The notes beneath the pieces are model-generated. The model was not told where the DNA came from and did not search any database. It worked only from the letters and a program-made list of their open reading frames with translations. From contig NZ_BLZO01000115.1 in the NCBI RefSeq assembly GCF_014132355.1, positions 1-64,000 on the forward strand: 64,000 bases of DNA, in the 5' to 3' direction. Shown here in pieces: positions 42,776 through 51,277 of the stretch. Origin of the DNA: Okeania sp. KiyG1 (GTDB lineage Bacteria > Cyanobacteriota > Cyanobacteriia > Cyanobacteriales > Microcoleaceae). A program made the position numbers and the translations under genes. Each line of letters opens with the position of its first letter. Position 1 is the stretch's first letter.

Positions 42776-45478
42776 CTAAATTCCCGATCGCCCTTCAGCT
42801 TCACCAAACAAAATAAAGTGTTCAAACCCAGTATTAAAAACACCATTTTCTACTGCTAAAGCTACAACCGGATTAGAAGCTAAATAAAATCGTTCATCAA
42901 ATTCAGTAGTTCTTTCATCGCGTCCTTCAAAAAAACCAACATTAATAAAATGATCGAACCCACTATTAAACACATTATTATCTACTGCTTCTGCCACCCC
43001 TGGATTTTCAATTAAATAAGTAGTTTCATCAAATAAAAGACTGGGGTTGCGTCCTTGAAATTGACCTTGATTAATAAAGTGGTCTAAACCATTTGTAAAC
43101 AAACCATTTTGCACAAATCTGGCTACATCAACGTTATTTTCTAAATAAAATTCTTCATCAAAATATATCTCTATTGGATTAATTTGTTGTTCCGTCAAAT
43201 ACTGAATAAAATTCTGGAAAATTTCAGGTGGCGTAACATCTGAAACAATCTTAGCTACAAAAGCATTAGACTCTAAACCAAAATTATTCAAAGCATCAAT
43301 AACTGGAAAATCTATAGAATCAGAAAAACCAACTATATAAGTATTTTGAGCAGGGTCTATAACAATACCATTTCCAGATTCATTCCCCACACCGCCAATA
43401 GTTGCAGAAAAATCTAAAAACAATCCACTACTAGAAACTTTACTCACAAAAGCATCATCGGGTAATCCTAAACCAACCCCTTCTTGAAACTCATTAATAA
43501 TCGGAAAATTCACAGAAGCAGTGCTACCTGTCACATAAGCATTACCCAAATTATCCACAGCAATATCATTAGCAAATTCACTATTATTTCCACCTAAAAA
43601 ACTCGCATATCCCAAACTACCATTCCGATTAATTTTCATCACAATAGCATCACTACTACCGCCTCCAAAGAAATTTTTAAATCCACTCAAAGCAGGAAAG
43701 TCTCCCACAGGAGAAGTAGCAATATCTCCCTGAAGAATACGAGTTCCTGTTGTACCAGAAACATAAATATTTTCAGCTAAATCTATGGCAATACCACTAC
43801 CTGAATCACCATCGCCCCGACCATAAAAAGTTGAGAAAAGTAAGTCGCTACCTTCTGGATTTAATTTAGTAATAAAAATATCGCTATCTCCCCCATAAAA
43901 ATTTTGCAGTGGATTCTGGAGTGGGAAGTCAAAAGACCTAGTTGAACCTGTAATATAAGCATTACTATTATTATCAACTTCAATATCAATTGCTGAATCA
44001 AAATCTATCCCACCTAATAAAGTAGAATATTCTAAAGTTTTGCCATTTCTGGATAATTTAGTTACAAAAGCATCTCGATTCAAATTATTAGTAGTTTCGG
44101 TTTGAAAGGCATCTTCTGTAGTAGGAAAGTCGGCAAAACCAGGAATTGGGTCTGCCGGAAATGGGGAAAAACCACCCGTACTTCCTGTTACAAAAGCATT
44201 GCCATTATTATCCACAGCAATACCTCTACTAATATCTTCGTCTCGGCCACCAAGGTAAGTAGAATATTGTACGCTATTACCTAAACTAGAAAGTTTTGTC
44301 ACAAAAGCATCGCCATTAAAACTACCTCCACCATAAGTAGTTTGCAAGGCATTAACTGTTAGGAAATCTAGGGAATTAGTATTACCTGTAACGTAAACTC
44401 CGCCTGCTATATCTACAGCAATATCTGTGCCAAATTCATCATTACTTCCTCCAAAATAAGTAGACCAAAGAACAGTTCCATCTTGGTCGAGTTTAGTGAC
44501 AAAAGCATCGTTATTAAATACTACTCCCCCACCATTAAAGTCTGATTGAATTGCATTTATTGTGGGAAAATCAACGGAAGTAGTATCTCCAGTTATATAA
44601 ACATTTCCGGCAACATCTACAGCAATACCATTGCCACGATCAAAACCATTTCCGCCGATTAATGTGGAATATTCTACAGTGGGGTCGATAACTAATTCAT
44701 AGTTTGGATTATATTCTCCAATGTCGAATCCTACTTGATTATTTTCGAGGAGTTCATAGGCAACTTCGACTTCAATTTGCTGACCATTTATTTCTTGATA
44801 AGCAATTGGGGGTGCTTCAGTTAATTCTCCAAATTTAGTATCTATAGATAAAGTACCGTCAGCAAGAATATTAACTTCTTCTATCCCACTGTAGTTAAGA
44901 ATAATTTGAGAAGTGTCGATGTTGGGAGAAATAATAAAATCACTTTTTAGGTTGCCATCTACACCACTATATATTAGGTCGATACCTGGATATAAATTTT
45001 CATATTCAATAGCGGCATAAGTCGGAATATTTATATATGAATCGTATGAATTATCAGAGTTATTACCTTGGAAAAAATTGGCAACTCCCGGCAGTTGATT
45101 TAAAGGTTTAATAATAGGTTCCGGATTAGCATTTTGGAAATTTAATTTCACTACATCTGAGGTAGTTTGACCTTCTATGTCTTGAGCGGCAGCAAAGATA
45201 ATTTCATCTGGGGCAAATAATAAATCATAGTTATTTGCTTTTGCTAAATATTCAACTTCAGTGTTGTTAATTTGTCCGGCATTTTCAATAAAACTAATGT
45301 CTGTCAGAGGGTCATTATTGATGGATAAATCAGTCGGAGGTGTTTCAAGTTTTTGTACTTCTAGTTCTGGGATAAATGTTTCCGAACTAGAGACAATATT
45401 TTGATTGTTAATTTGATGATCTTCCGGAAGATTAGTTAAAGGTAATGCTGCTAATTGATTCTCTGATAAATCTATCAT
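42776..45478 (-). CDS. SBBP-repeat beta-propeller surface protein with C-terminal NPxVA repeats
   Basis: 900 residues without a classical signal peptide. An N-terminal domain (about 60-270; ENAGQINNTEVEYLAKANNY ... AIEYENLYPGIDLIYSG) is the one usually preceding SBBP repeats. Seven or eight SBBP beta-propeller units follow (about 270-740), with signature AVDxxGNxYxTGxTxSxDFP and DAFVTKL. The C-terminus has three repeats of about 43 residues (FYLENNVDVARFVQNGLF..., TYLIENPGVAEAVDNNVF..., FYLASNPVVALAVENGVF... each ending in HF...G..EGR), a module often found in cyanobacterial type I-secreted surface proteins. Export by a type I route would explain the missing signal peptide. The start ATG overlaps the stop of an alpha/beta-hydrolase remnant. 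Confidence 0.82.
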   Translation of the reverse strand: MIDLSENQLAALPLTNLPEDHQINNQNIVSSSETFIPELEVQKLETPPTDLSINNDPLTDISFIENAGQINNTEVEYLAKANNYDLLFAPDEIIFAAAQDIEGQTTSDVVKLNFQNANPEPIIKPLNQLPGVANFFQGNNSDNSYDSYINIPTYAAIEYENLYPGIDLIYSGVDGNLKSDFIISPNIDTSQIILNYSGIEEVNILADGTLSIDTKFGELTEAPPIAYQEINGQQIEVEVAYELLENNQVGFDIGEYNPNYELVIDPTVEYSTLIGGNGFDRGNGIAVDVAGNVYITGDTTSVDFPTINAIQSDFNGGGVVFNNDAFVTKLDQDGTVLWSTYFGGSNDEFGTDIAVDIAGGVYVTGNTNSLDFLTVNALQTTYGGGSFNGDAFVTKLSSLGNSVQYSTYLGGRDEDISRGIAVDNNGNAFVTGSTGGFSPFPADPIPGFADFPTTEDAFQTETTNNLNRDAFVTKLSRNGKTLEYSTLLGGIDFDSAIDIEVDNNSNAYITGSTRSFDFPLQNPLQNFYGGDSDIFITKLNPEGSDLLFSTFYGRGDGDSGSGIAIDLAENIYVSGTTGTRILQGDIATSPVGDFPALSGFKNFFGGGSSDAIVMKINRNGSLGYASFLGGNNSEFANDIAVDNLGNAYVTGSTASVNFPIINEFQEGVGLGLPDDAFVSKVSSSGLFLDFSATIGGVGNESGNGIVIDPAQNTYIVGFSDSIDFPVIDALNNFGLESNAFVAKIVSDVTPPEIFQNFIQYLTEQQINPIEIYFDEEFYLENNVDVARFVQNGLFTNGLDHFINQGQFQGRNPSLLFDETTYLIENPGVAEAVDNNVFNSGFDHFINVGFFEGRDERTTEFDERFYLASNPVVALAVENGVFNTGFEHFILFGEAEGRSGI

Positions 45479-45540
45479 TAATTTTCTCTAATAAAATCAA
45501 GAACAAGATGAGCAGTAACTTGTAATTTTTCCAAGTGTGA
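45478..45540 (-). pseudogene. 3' remnant of an alpha/beta hydrolase gene
   Basis: Reads SHLEKLQVTAHLVLDFIREN then stop. It matches the C-terminal 20 residues of the hydrolase at 48326-49222 (PHLEKAEVTANYILDFIREN). The homology is also at DNA level (ATTTTCTCTAATAAAATCAA). Only this tail remains. Confidence 0.65.
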
Positions 45541-45593
45541 AAAAAGTCTATTTAGGCTAAAACTTATTAAATAGCTATTTTTTGTATGTTGTT

Positions 45594-46571
45594 TTAGTGT
45601 TTTTTTCTTTTATAAGAAACTGTTTCCTCCTGCCATTTTTCTATTGTCGGCATATATAACCAATGATTTAATTTTTCTGCTGCTACATAACCTTTTAATT
45701 CTGGGTCTGGCCAAATATGAAGCTTATCTAAACATCCAATACTTTTAGCTGCTTCTTCCACCTCTTCCCACTGCTTAATAAAATTTTCTGCCCACGATTT
45801 TTTAGTCATAATTGAACGAGCAAATTCTAAACCTGCCGCTATCATACGTTTACCATTACTTCCACGAGCATTAATAGGTTCCCAAAATATTACTTCTGGG
45901 TCAATTTTCATAATTTGTTCTAAATTTATTTTAAAATCATCTAATGTCATTATCGGAGGAGTGGGAGCCATAGCTACATACAATCTGCATCCTGCTTGAT
46001 GACCTTTTTGTAGAGCTTCATAACGTTTAGAAGGCGGGGGTGCTTGTGGTTCAATTTTGAGACTAAGTTCATCATTTAAAAATGGTAAACTCATGCCAAC
46101 TGTAATATTAGACTGATTAAGAATATCTAAATCATTTACCCATAAAGGACTACGAGTTAAAATTCTTACTCTTCTCTCATTTTTAGATAATATTTCGACA
46201 GTTTGACGAGTAATTTTTGCTGTTTGAGAATTTTGATATGGGTCGGTTCCAGAACATAATAAAACGACTCCTTTACCTTCTGGTGTTTCGCGCCATTTTT
46301 TCTTACGATTTAACTTTTCTTCTAATTGCTGAGGTATATTTTCTCGAACTAATAAATATTTTCCCCAATCCATCTGAGGATTACTAATTCCTTTTTCTTG
46401 TAGTTCCTTTTGCTTTGTTCTAATTGCCGGAGTTGAAGGTACATAACAAAATGTACATCCATGAAGACAACCAGATGCTATATTAATGACATAATCACAT
46501 AAACCTTTCTTTTTGAGGGCACTTTCTTGAAGGGGATTAACAATTTTTTCTGAGCCTTTAATAATAGACAT
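45594..46571 (-). CDS. Radical SAM protein (SPL-like), partner of TcmP
   Basis: 325 residues from the ATG at 46571, which has GGGAG eight bases upstream; the ATG at 46586 gives five more. A 4Fe-4S cluster motif CLHGCTFC (CX3CX2C; Cys35, Cys39, Cys42 from this start) sits in INIASGCLHGCTFCYVP, as in spore-photoproduct-lyase-like and DUF5131-like radical SAM proteins. Other conserved parts are GVVLLCSGTDPYQ, RVRILTRSPLW and EVIFWEPINARG. It follows tcmP by 122 bases on the same strand and is probably co-transcribed. TcmP proteins are known chiefly as genomic partners of proteins with a three-Cys motif, which fits this pair. The substrate is unknown. DNA repair or modification of nucleic acid is a guess. 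Confidence 0.8.
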   Translation of the reverse strand: MSIIKGSEKIVNPLQESALKKKGLCDYVINIASGCLHGCTFCYVPSTPAIRTKQKELQEKGISNPQMDWGKYLLVRENIPQQLEEKLNRKKKWRETPEGKGVVLLCSGTDPYQNSQTAKITRQTVEILSKNERRVRILTRSPLWVNDLDILNQSNITVGMSLPFLNDELSLKIEPQAPPPSKRYEALQKGHQAGCRLYVAMAPTPPIMTLDDFKINLEQIMKIDPEVIFWEPINARGSNGKRMIAAGLEFARSIMTKKSWAENFIKQWEEVEEAAKSIGCLDKLHIWPDPELKGYVAAEKLNHWLYMPTIEKWQEETVSYKRKKH

Positions 46572-46693
46572 AGCCAACACTCCCAAGTAATTTGTATCAT
46601 ATATTTTGGTGTTTGTAGTCTTTTATTTTACTTATTCATAATAGTTTTCTAGTACTTAAAATAAATAAAGCTGTTTATGACCTGTATATCTAA

Positions 46694-47950
46694 TTATATC
46701 TTTTTTTGTAATTTTTTCACATCTCTTTCTCTTACTATTTTATCATTTCTTATGATTTCTATTTCTTTATCTTGTAATAATCTGTTTATTAATAAGTCTT
46801 CAAAGTGATCTTTAGTTGCAGGATGTTTCTCCATATAATCATTCCAGATTTGACATAAGGTTGCTTCATAACCATTTCTAATATTTTTACCTAAGTCTTT
46901 GTCTAAAATATCTATACAAGATTCGTGATTCTCTAGAGAGTCTTCTATGTAAAAATCTAGCTTTTGATTTTGCTCATAATAGTCAATAGTTTTTAATCCA
47001 AAACCATAAACCTCAAACTCAAAGAAATGATATAAATTATTGTGCTTCCACAAAGCATCTCTCATTACTTGTAAAGCAGTTATATTCTGAGAAAAGTGCA
47101 TTAAGTAATATAAAACAACTGTAAAACCTTTAGGTATCAGAGAAAATGTATGTGCGTATTTAGCATTTCCTTTATCCCTAAATAACCTGAGAGATTCATT
47201 CCTGAAATAGCGCTGCTCACTAACTCTATCAAGTAATTTTAAATTTTCTAATTCATAATACCCACTTGCTTCTAGAATTTTATTAAAATTGACCGTATCA
47301 ACACCATTTTTGCCGATGACAAATCTTTTTAAATCTCTAATCATATAGGTATAGAGAATTTCTGAACCCTTGAGAGTATTTATGCGCCTGATACTATTCA
47401 TTGATACATGGCTCCATCCAAAAGGATCGATTAAAAAGAAAGAATGACCTTTACGATTTTCAGCTATACTTATGCAATAAGAAACTATATTTTCAAAATC
47501 TCTACAAATAAATTCACACTGCTCTATTAAACTACCAAAATCTCCAGAAATTTCATGCTGTTGTTCATTTGCTAATTCTTCTAGACCTGCTTCTAACATA
47601 GAATAATTTTTCAAACAGTCTATATGATTTTTATCGTTATCTATAAAAATATATTTAATATTGAGCGGATACTTGCGTTTACATTTTTTATAAGCTGAAC
47701 GAACAGCTTTAATAATTCTAATAGGAGAACCTTCCCACTGTCTTGAAGACTCTTGGTCATCATACATACCACCACCACAAAACCCATCTATGAAAGTAAA
47801 AGTTTTTTCTCCTTGTCTTGCTTTCTGATAGAGAGTTATAATCAGATTTTCTATATACTCTTCAATAATTTGATGCTTGGCTTTAGTATGAGGGTCTATT
47901 ATAGGAAGCTCACTACCATCAGCACCCCATTTTGCTTTCGAGTTACTCAT
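46694..47950 (-). CDS. tcmP: Three-Cys-motif partner protein TcmP
   Basis: 418 residues. The fold appears related to Rossmann methyltransferases: TFIDGFCGGGMY (52-63) resembles motif I, IFIDND (101-106) the acidic loop after strand 2, and FLIDPFGWSHV (172-182) motif IV. These agree with the three-Cys-motif partner family, whose biochemical function is unknown to me. The C-terminal half is helical and charged, ending KIVRERDVKKLQKKI. It is the first gene of the tcmP-radical SAM pair. Upstream, on the other strand, lies a broken antitoxin-like ORF, a hint of a conflict-gene neighbourhood. Methyltransferase activity is inference. Confidence 0.78.
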   Translation of the reverse strand: MSNSKAKWGADGSELPIIDPHTKAKHQIIEEYIENLIITLYQKARQGEKTFTFIDGFCGGGMYDDQESSRQWEGSPIRIIKAVRSAYKKCKRKYPLNIKYIFIDNDKNHIDCLKNYSMLEAGLEELANEQQHEISGDFGSLIEQCEFICRDFENIVSYCISIAENRKGHSFFLIDPFGWSHVSMNSIRRINTLKGSEILYTYMIRDLKRFVIGKNGVDTVNFNKILEASGYYELENLKLLDRVSEQRYFRNESLRLFRDKGNAKYAHTFSLIPKGFTVVLYYLMHFSQNITALQVMRDALWKHNNLYHFFEFEVYGFGLKTIDYYEQNQKLDFYIEDSLENHESCIDILDKDLGKNIRNGYEATLCQIWNDYMEKHPATKDHFEDLLINRLLQDKEIEIIRNDKIVRERDVKKLQKKI

Positions 47951-48053
47951 TATTGCTTTTCTCCAGAAATAAAATTACTATTAGGAAAGTAATATAAGTA
48001 TTGTGCTTATATACGCTAGGATATTCAAATTATTCTATCAATTTTATACAACA

Positions 48054-48296
48054 ATGAAAATTGCTACTAAACTAACTCAAGAACAGGCGCAAAAACTTGT
48101 CTTTATCCAGGAAAAAACTAAACAAAGCACAGATTAAATTTTATTATCTGCTCTAGAGTATTACTATCAACAACTTTTGAATACTTCTGAAAACCACCTG
48201 GAAAAATTTAGTCAACTTGACTTTATTAGTTGTATTGAAGCTGAACCAAATTTTGCTGAAAACTGTGAATCAATTTTGATAAAAAGTAATAGCTAA
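48054..48296 (+). pseudogene. Antitoxin-like small protein with one in-frame stop
   Basis: Frame from the ATG at 48054: MKIATKLTQEQAQKLVFIQE, then KTKQSTD, a TAA at codon 28 (48135-48137), and ILLSALEYYYQQLLNTSENH continuing to the stop at 48294. The pattern (short strand, then a helix ILLSALEYYYQQ) matches ribbon-helix-helix antitoxins of cyanobacteria. The stop falls exactly between the two helices, so no function is expected. No PIN or other toxin gene follows. Without the stop the product would have 80 residues. Confidence 0.6.
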
Positions 48297-48325
48297 TCAA
48301 GAATAATTATTTAAAAAATCTATTA

Positions 48326-49222
48326 TTAATTTTCTCTAATAAAATCAAGAATATAATTAGCAGTAACTTCTGCTTTTTCCAAGTGAGGAACATGACCACA
48401 ATTAGGAATCCAAATCAGTTGAGAATTAGCGATCGCTCCCTCTAATTTACCAGCATCACCAATACCCAAAATCTGGTCATTTTCTCCCCACAAAATCAAT
48501 GTTTGCTGTTGCAGAGAAGGCAATTTATTTTTGAAATTACCATAGCCACCACTTTTAGTAAAAGAAATTAAAGCTTGACTCCAACCAGGCATTTCTAGAT
48601 GCAATCTGGCACAAATATTAGCATCTAAAGTAGCAAAACTTTTATCAAAATAAGCACTACGACTAATACTTGCTCGAACCTGAGGGCGACGCAAAAATTC
48701 TGTGGCGAAATAGTCAAGTGGAGGAAAAATAAACTTACTAATAATTGGATTATTTTGCATTCCAGCACTATCAATTAATACCAATTTTTTCACAACTTCT
48801 GGATAAGTCAGAGTAAAATCAATAGCAGCAGCACCACCCATAGAAGCACCTATTAAAATAACAGGTTGATTAATCCAACTTTTCCAAAAATAATAAAGAT
48901 GAGTAGCGATCGCCTGTGGATTAATTTTTAAATTCGGCAATCTATCTGTAAAACCAAACCCCAATAAATCAACAGCAAAAGTTTGATTTTGGGCAGCAAG
49001 TAATGGCAAAAGGCGACGATATTCAAAAATAGAACTATCAAAACCATGTAGTAATAAAATCGGGGTATTATCTTCACCTTGAGAGACAAAACTTGTATTA
49101 ATTGTTTGAGAAGTCAGAGGAGTATAAATTGATTGATACTGAATATTTTGAGCAAAAGAAATAGATGTAGATTCAGTTAGACTTTCAGTTAATTTTGGTA
49201 GAAAATCAGGATACATTGGCAT
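48326..49222 (-). CDS. Alpha/beta-fold hydrolase
   Basis: 298 residues, full length. It carries the oxyanion motif LLHGFDSSIFEYRRLLPLL, the nucleophile elbow GASMGG, the acid residue in LWGENDQILGIGDAG and the catalytic histidine in CGHVPHLEKAE, so the triad is complete. A lid region (about 165-225) separates the two halves. The substrate is not predictable. Its last 20 codons have a degenerate duplicate at 45478-45540, which suggests a former tandem paralogue around the tcmP region. Confidence 0.85.
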   Translation of the reverse strand: MPMYPDFLPKLTESLTESTSISFAQNIQYQSIYTPLTSQTINTSFVSQGEDNTPILLLHGFDSSIFEYRRLLPLLAAQNQTFAVDLLGFGFTDRLPNLKINPQAIATHLYYFWKSWINQPVILIGASMGGAAAIDFTLTYPEVVKKLVLIDSAGMQNNPIISKFIFPPLDYFATEFLRRPQVRASISRSAYFDKSFATLDANICARLHLEMPGWSQALISFTKSGGYGNFKNKLPSLQQQTLILWGENDQILGIGDAGKLEGAIANSQLIWIPNCGHVPHLEKAEVTANYILDFIREN

Positions 49223-49292
49223 TAAACAATTAATAATTAATAATTAATAATTAACAATTACCTCTCCTTTAAAGGAGAGTCTTTAAACCTTA

Positions 49293-49406
49293 CAGGACTT
49301 ACGCAAGATACCAATTTATACGCCACCTGTAGGGGCGGTTCGCGTTTGCGGAGCATTCCGTGAGGAAACCGCCCCTACTAGATATGGTGGTTCTGCGTAA
49401 GTCCTG
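49293..49406. repeat. MITE with CAGGACTTACGCA ends, copy 3, containing a GTAGGGGCG palindrome
   Basis: 114 bp. The ends are exact (CAGGACTTACGCA / TGCGTAAGTCCTG) and the interior holds a GTAGGGGCGGTTCGCG ... ACCGCCCCTAC palindrome (49330-49378), so one repeat family has captured another. Confidence 0.7.
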
Positions 49407-49521
49407 CCTTAATTATTCGGTAAAGGAGGGAAAGCAAGGTTAAATATTAGCAAACACAAGGATATAGTGTATATAGCGTTTCTCAAATTGGTGAGATACA
49501 GTTTTAGATCCCCCCTAACCC

Positions 49522-49755
49522 CCCTTAGTAAGCTATCCCTTATAAGGAACTCCTGAAACCCTTGTGGGAGGGTGGAGAAGAGGGGGAGGAGGGGGAGGAG
49601 AGGGAGGAAAAATTCTGTCTACAGTTATCAAAAAAATGTGTTTTTCAACACACTTTTCTCCCAAAAAAGCCTTTAGAGGCTTGCCCATAACTTGTCTATA
49701 ATGTCTACGTTTTATGTTAAGAAAGATGTTTATAAAGCATAGCTTAGTAAGGGGG
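49522..49755. repeat. Element with CCCCCCTTAGTAAGCTAT inverted ends
   Basis: CCCCCCTTAGTAAGCTAT near 49520-49538 and ATAGCTTAGTAAGGGGGG near 49738-49755 are exact inverted repeats. AAGGGGGA-type blocks flank it. It has no plausible gene inside. Confidence 0.55.
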
Positions 49756-50185
49756 GAACCGCTTAAAAAGGGGGGAGGTTTCAAAGTCCCCCTTTTTAAG
49801 GGGGATTTAGGGGGATTGTAAATTTACCTCATCTTTATGAGAAATGCTACTATGAGCTACAAATATTAACAATTAAATGCCTGTAGTGCGGGCATCTTGC
49901 CCGCTATAGCATCTTGCCCGCGATGGGTGTACTTCACCAAAGTGGAATCTGCTGTATACAGGACTTATGCATGAAGTACGAAAGACTAGGATTTGAGATT
50001 GCTTCTCTATCGGTAGCAATGCCAAAAATACTTTACAGGCAATTCATTAATAGTTGATAGCTGAATGCTTATCTAAGACTAGGAGCTGAGATTGCTTTCC
50101 TATCGATTGTAATGACGAAAATACATTAAAGGCAATTAATTAATAGAGCTGATAGCTGACCGCTGATAGCTGATAGCTAATTAAA

Positions 50186-50764
50186 CTAATTACTCAACTC
50201 AATATTTACCTCATTAACAATTCTACGTTTAAGTTCAACAGACTCAGAGCGGGGTAATAAATCAAAAACTTCTCGAAAAGCATCATCTACTTTTTCAAAC
50301 GCAACTTGACCTTTAGCATTTAAAGCAACTTTTCCTTCTTGGTCAATTAAAACAGTTTGAGGTACAAATCCTTCGTAATAATAAGCTGATTTTGTAGAAT
50401 CATCAGTTATAGGAGTAACAATAGCATCCACATTAACAGGAATAAAACTTGCTGCACGACCATAGAATGCTTGAAGTTGAGAAACTACAGTCGAAAATTG
50501 TTTACAATCTTTACTATCATCTAGAAAAAAGACTAATAGGGCAGGTTTAGAACTTTTGAGAGATTCGTTTAATGTTACTCTAGCAGGTACAAGAGAACCA
50601 TTACCCGCATAAAGGGCAAAAATATTACCATCAAATCTATCATCATTTAGACTTGCTAAAGCAGTGGGAGTAGCTATTAGCAGTAATAAAAATATTGCTA
50701 ATAAAAAACTCAATAAAGTAGAGAGAATCTTTTGCCATGAAAATTGTTGTATTGGATTTAGCAT
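50186..50764 (-). CDS. Thioredoxin-like lumenal/thylakoid protein (PSI accumulation factor-like)
   Basis: 192 residues with an N-terminal hydrophobic signal/anchor (ILSTLLSFLLAIFLLLLIAT, cleavage near ALAS). A thioredoxin fold follows: strand PALLVFFLDDSKDCKQF, strand FIPVNVDAI, cis-Pro loop YEGFVPQTVLID. The active-site CXXC is reduced to a single cysteine (SKDCKQF), so classical dithiol activity is not expected. Length and layout agree with the cyanobacterial thylakoid protein described as a photosystem I accumulation factor; I am fairly but not fully sure of this name. It is a monocistronic gene. Confidence 0.7.
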   Translation of the reverse strand: MLNPIQQFSWQKILSTLLSFLLAIFLLLLIATPTALASLNDDRFDGNIFALYAGNGSLVPARVTLNESLKSSKPALLVFFLDDSKDCKQFSTVVSQLQAFYGRAASFIPVNVDAIVTPITDDSTKSAYYYEGFVPQTVLIDQEGKVALNAKGQVAFEKVDDAFREVFDLLPRSESVELKRRIVNEVNIELSN

Positions 50765-51277
50765 AATTTAAAAAGGTTGTAGATTTTAAGTTTAATTAAT
50801 TGGGAGTTACGCACTGACAACATACAGCAGATTTCGGGTAAATGGTGTACAAGGTGAATGATGAAAATATTGCAGTGCGGGCATCTTGCCCGCGATGAGT
50901 GTACCTCATAACAACGGAAAGTGCTGTATATAGGGTTTCGCTCAGTTACGCTAACACTAACACACCCTACTGGACTGACACAGCTAATTTAGTGCAATAG
51001 ATTATTGGTGCGGGGGCGGGTTTACCAGGTCGTGGGTAAAACCATTAACTTAACGCGGAACCCGCCCCTACTGGACTGACACAGCTAATTTTATGCAATT
51101 AGATTATTGGTGCGGGGGCGGGTTTACCAGGTCGTGGGTAAAACCATTAACTTAACGCGGAACCCGCCCCTACTGGACTGACACAGCATTAGATTATTGG
51201 TGCGGGGGCGGGTTTACAAGGTCGTGGGTAAAACCGTTAACTTAAGGCGGAACCCGCCCCTACAGACGCTTGACCCC
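50765..51277. repeat. Gene-free region with three tandem GGGGGCGGGTTT units
   Basis: A GCGGGCATCTTGCCCGC palindrome (50878-50895) and three tandem units of about 100 bases (50971-51262) made of ATTGGTGCGGGGGCGGGTTT, GTCGTGGGTAAAACC, CGGAACCCGCCCCTAC and TGGACTGACACAGC. The third unit is shorter. A single relative lies at 16250-16312. Confidence 0.75.

Larger units (their letters stand above)
49223..50185. other. 960-bp gene-free region, mosaic of repeats
   Basis: In order: an ATTAATA run and GGAGAGG block (49225-49275), the MITE at 49293-49406, an element with TAGTAAG inverted ends (49522-49755), a GTGCGGGCATCTTGCCCGC palindrome (49883-49925, again near 50876), and two degenerate tandem units of about 100 bases (49960-50160; AGACTAGG..TTGAGATTGCTT). 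No supportable ORF. Confidence 0.6.

Noticed and set aside
49533-49784. 83-residue minus-strand ORF
   Set aside because: It spans AAGGGGGA repeats and an inverted-end element. Poly-Pro and Leu runs come from repeat DNA.
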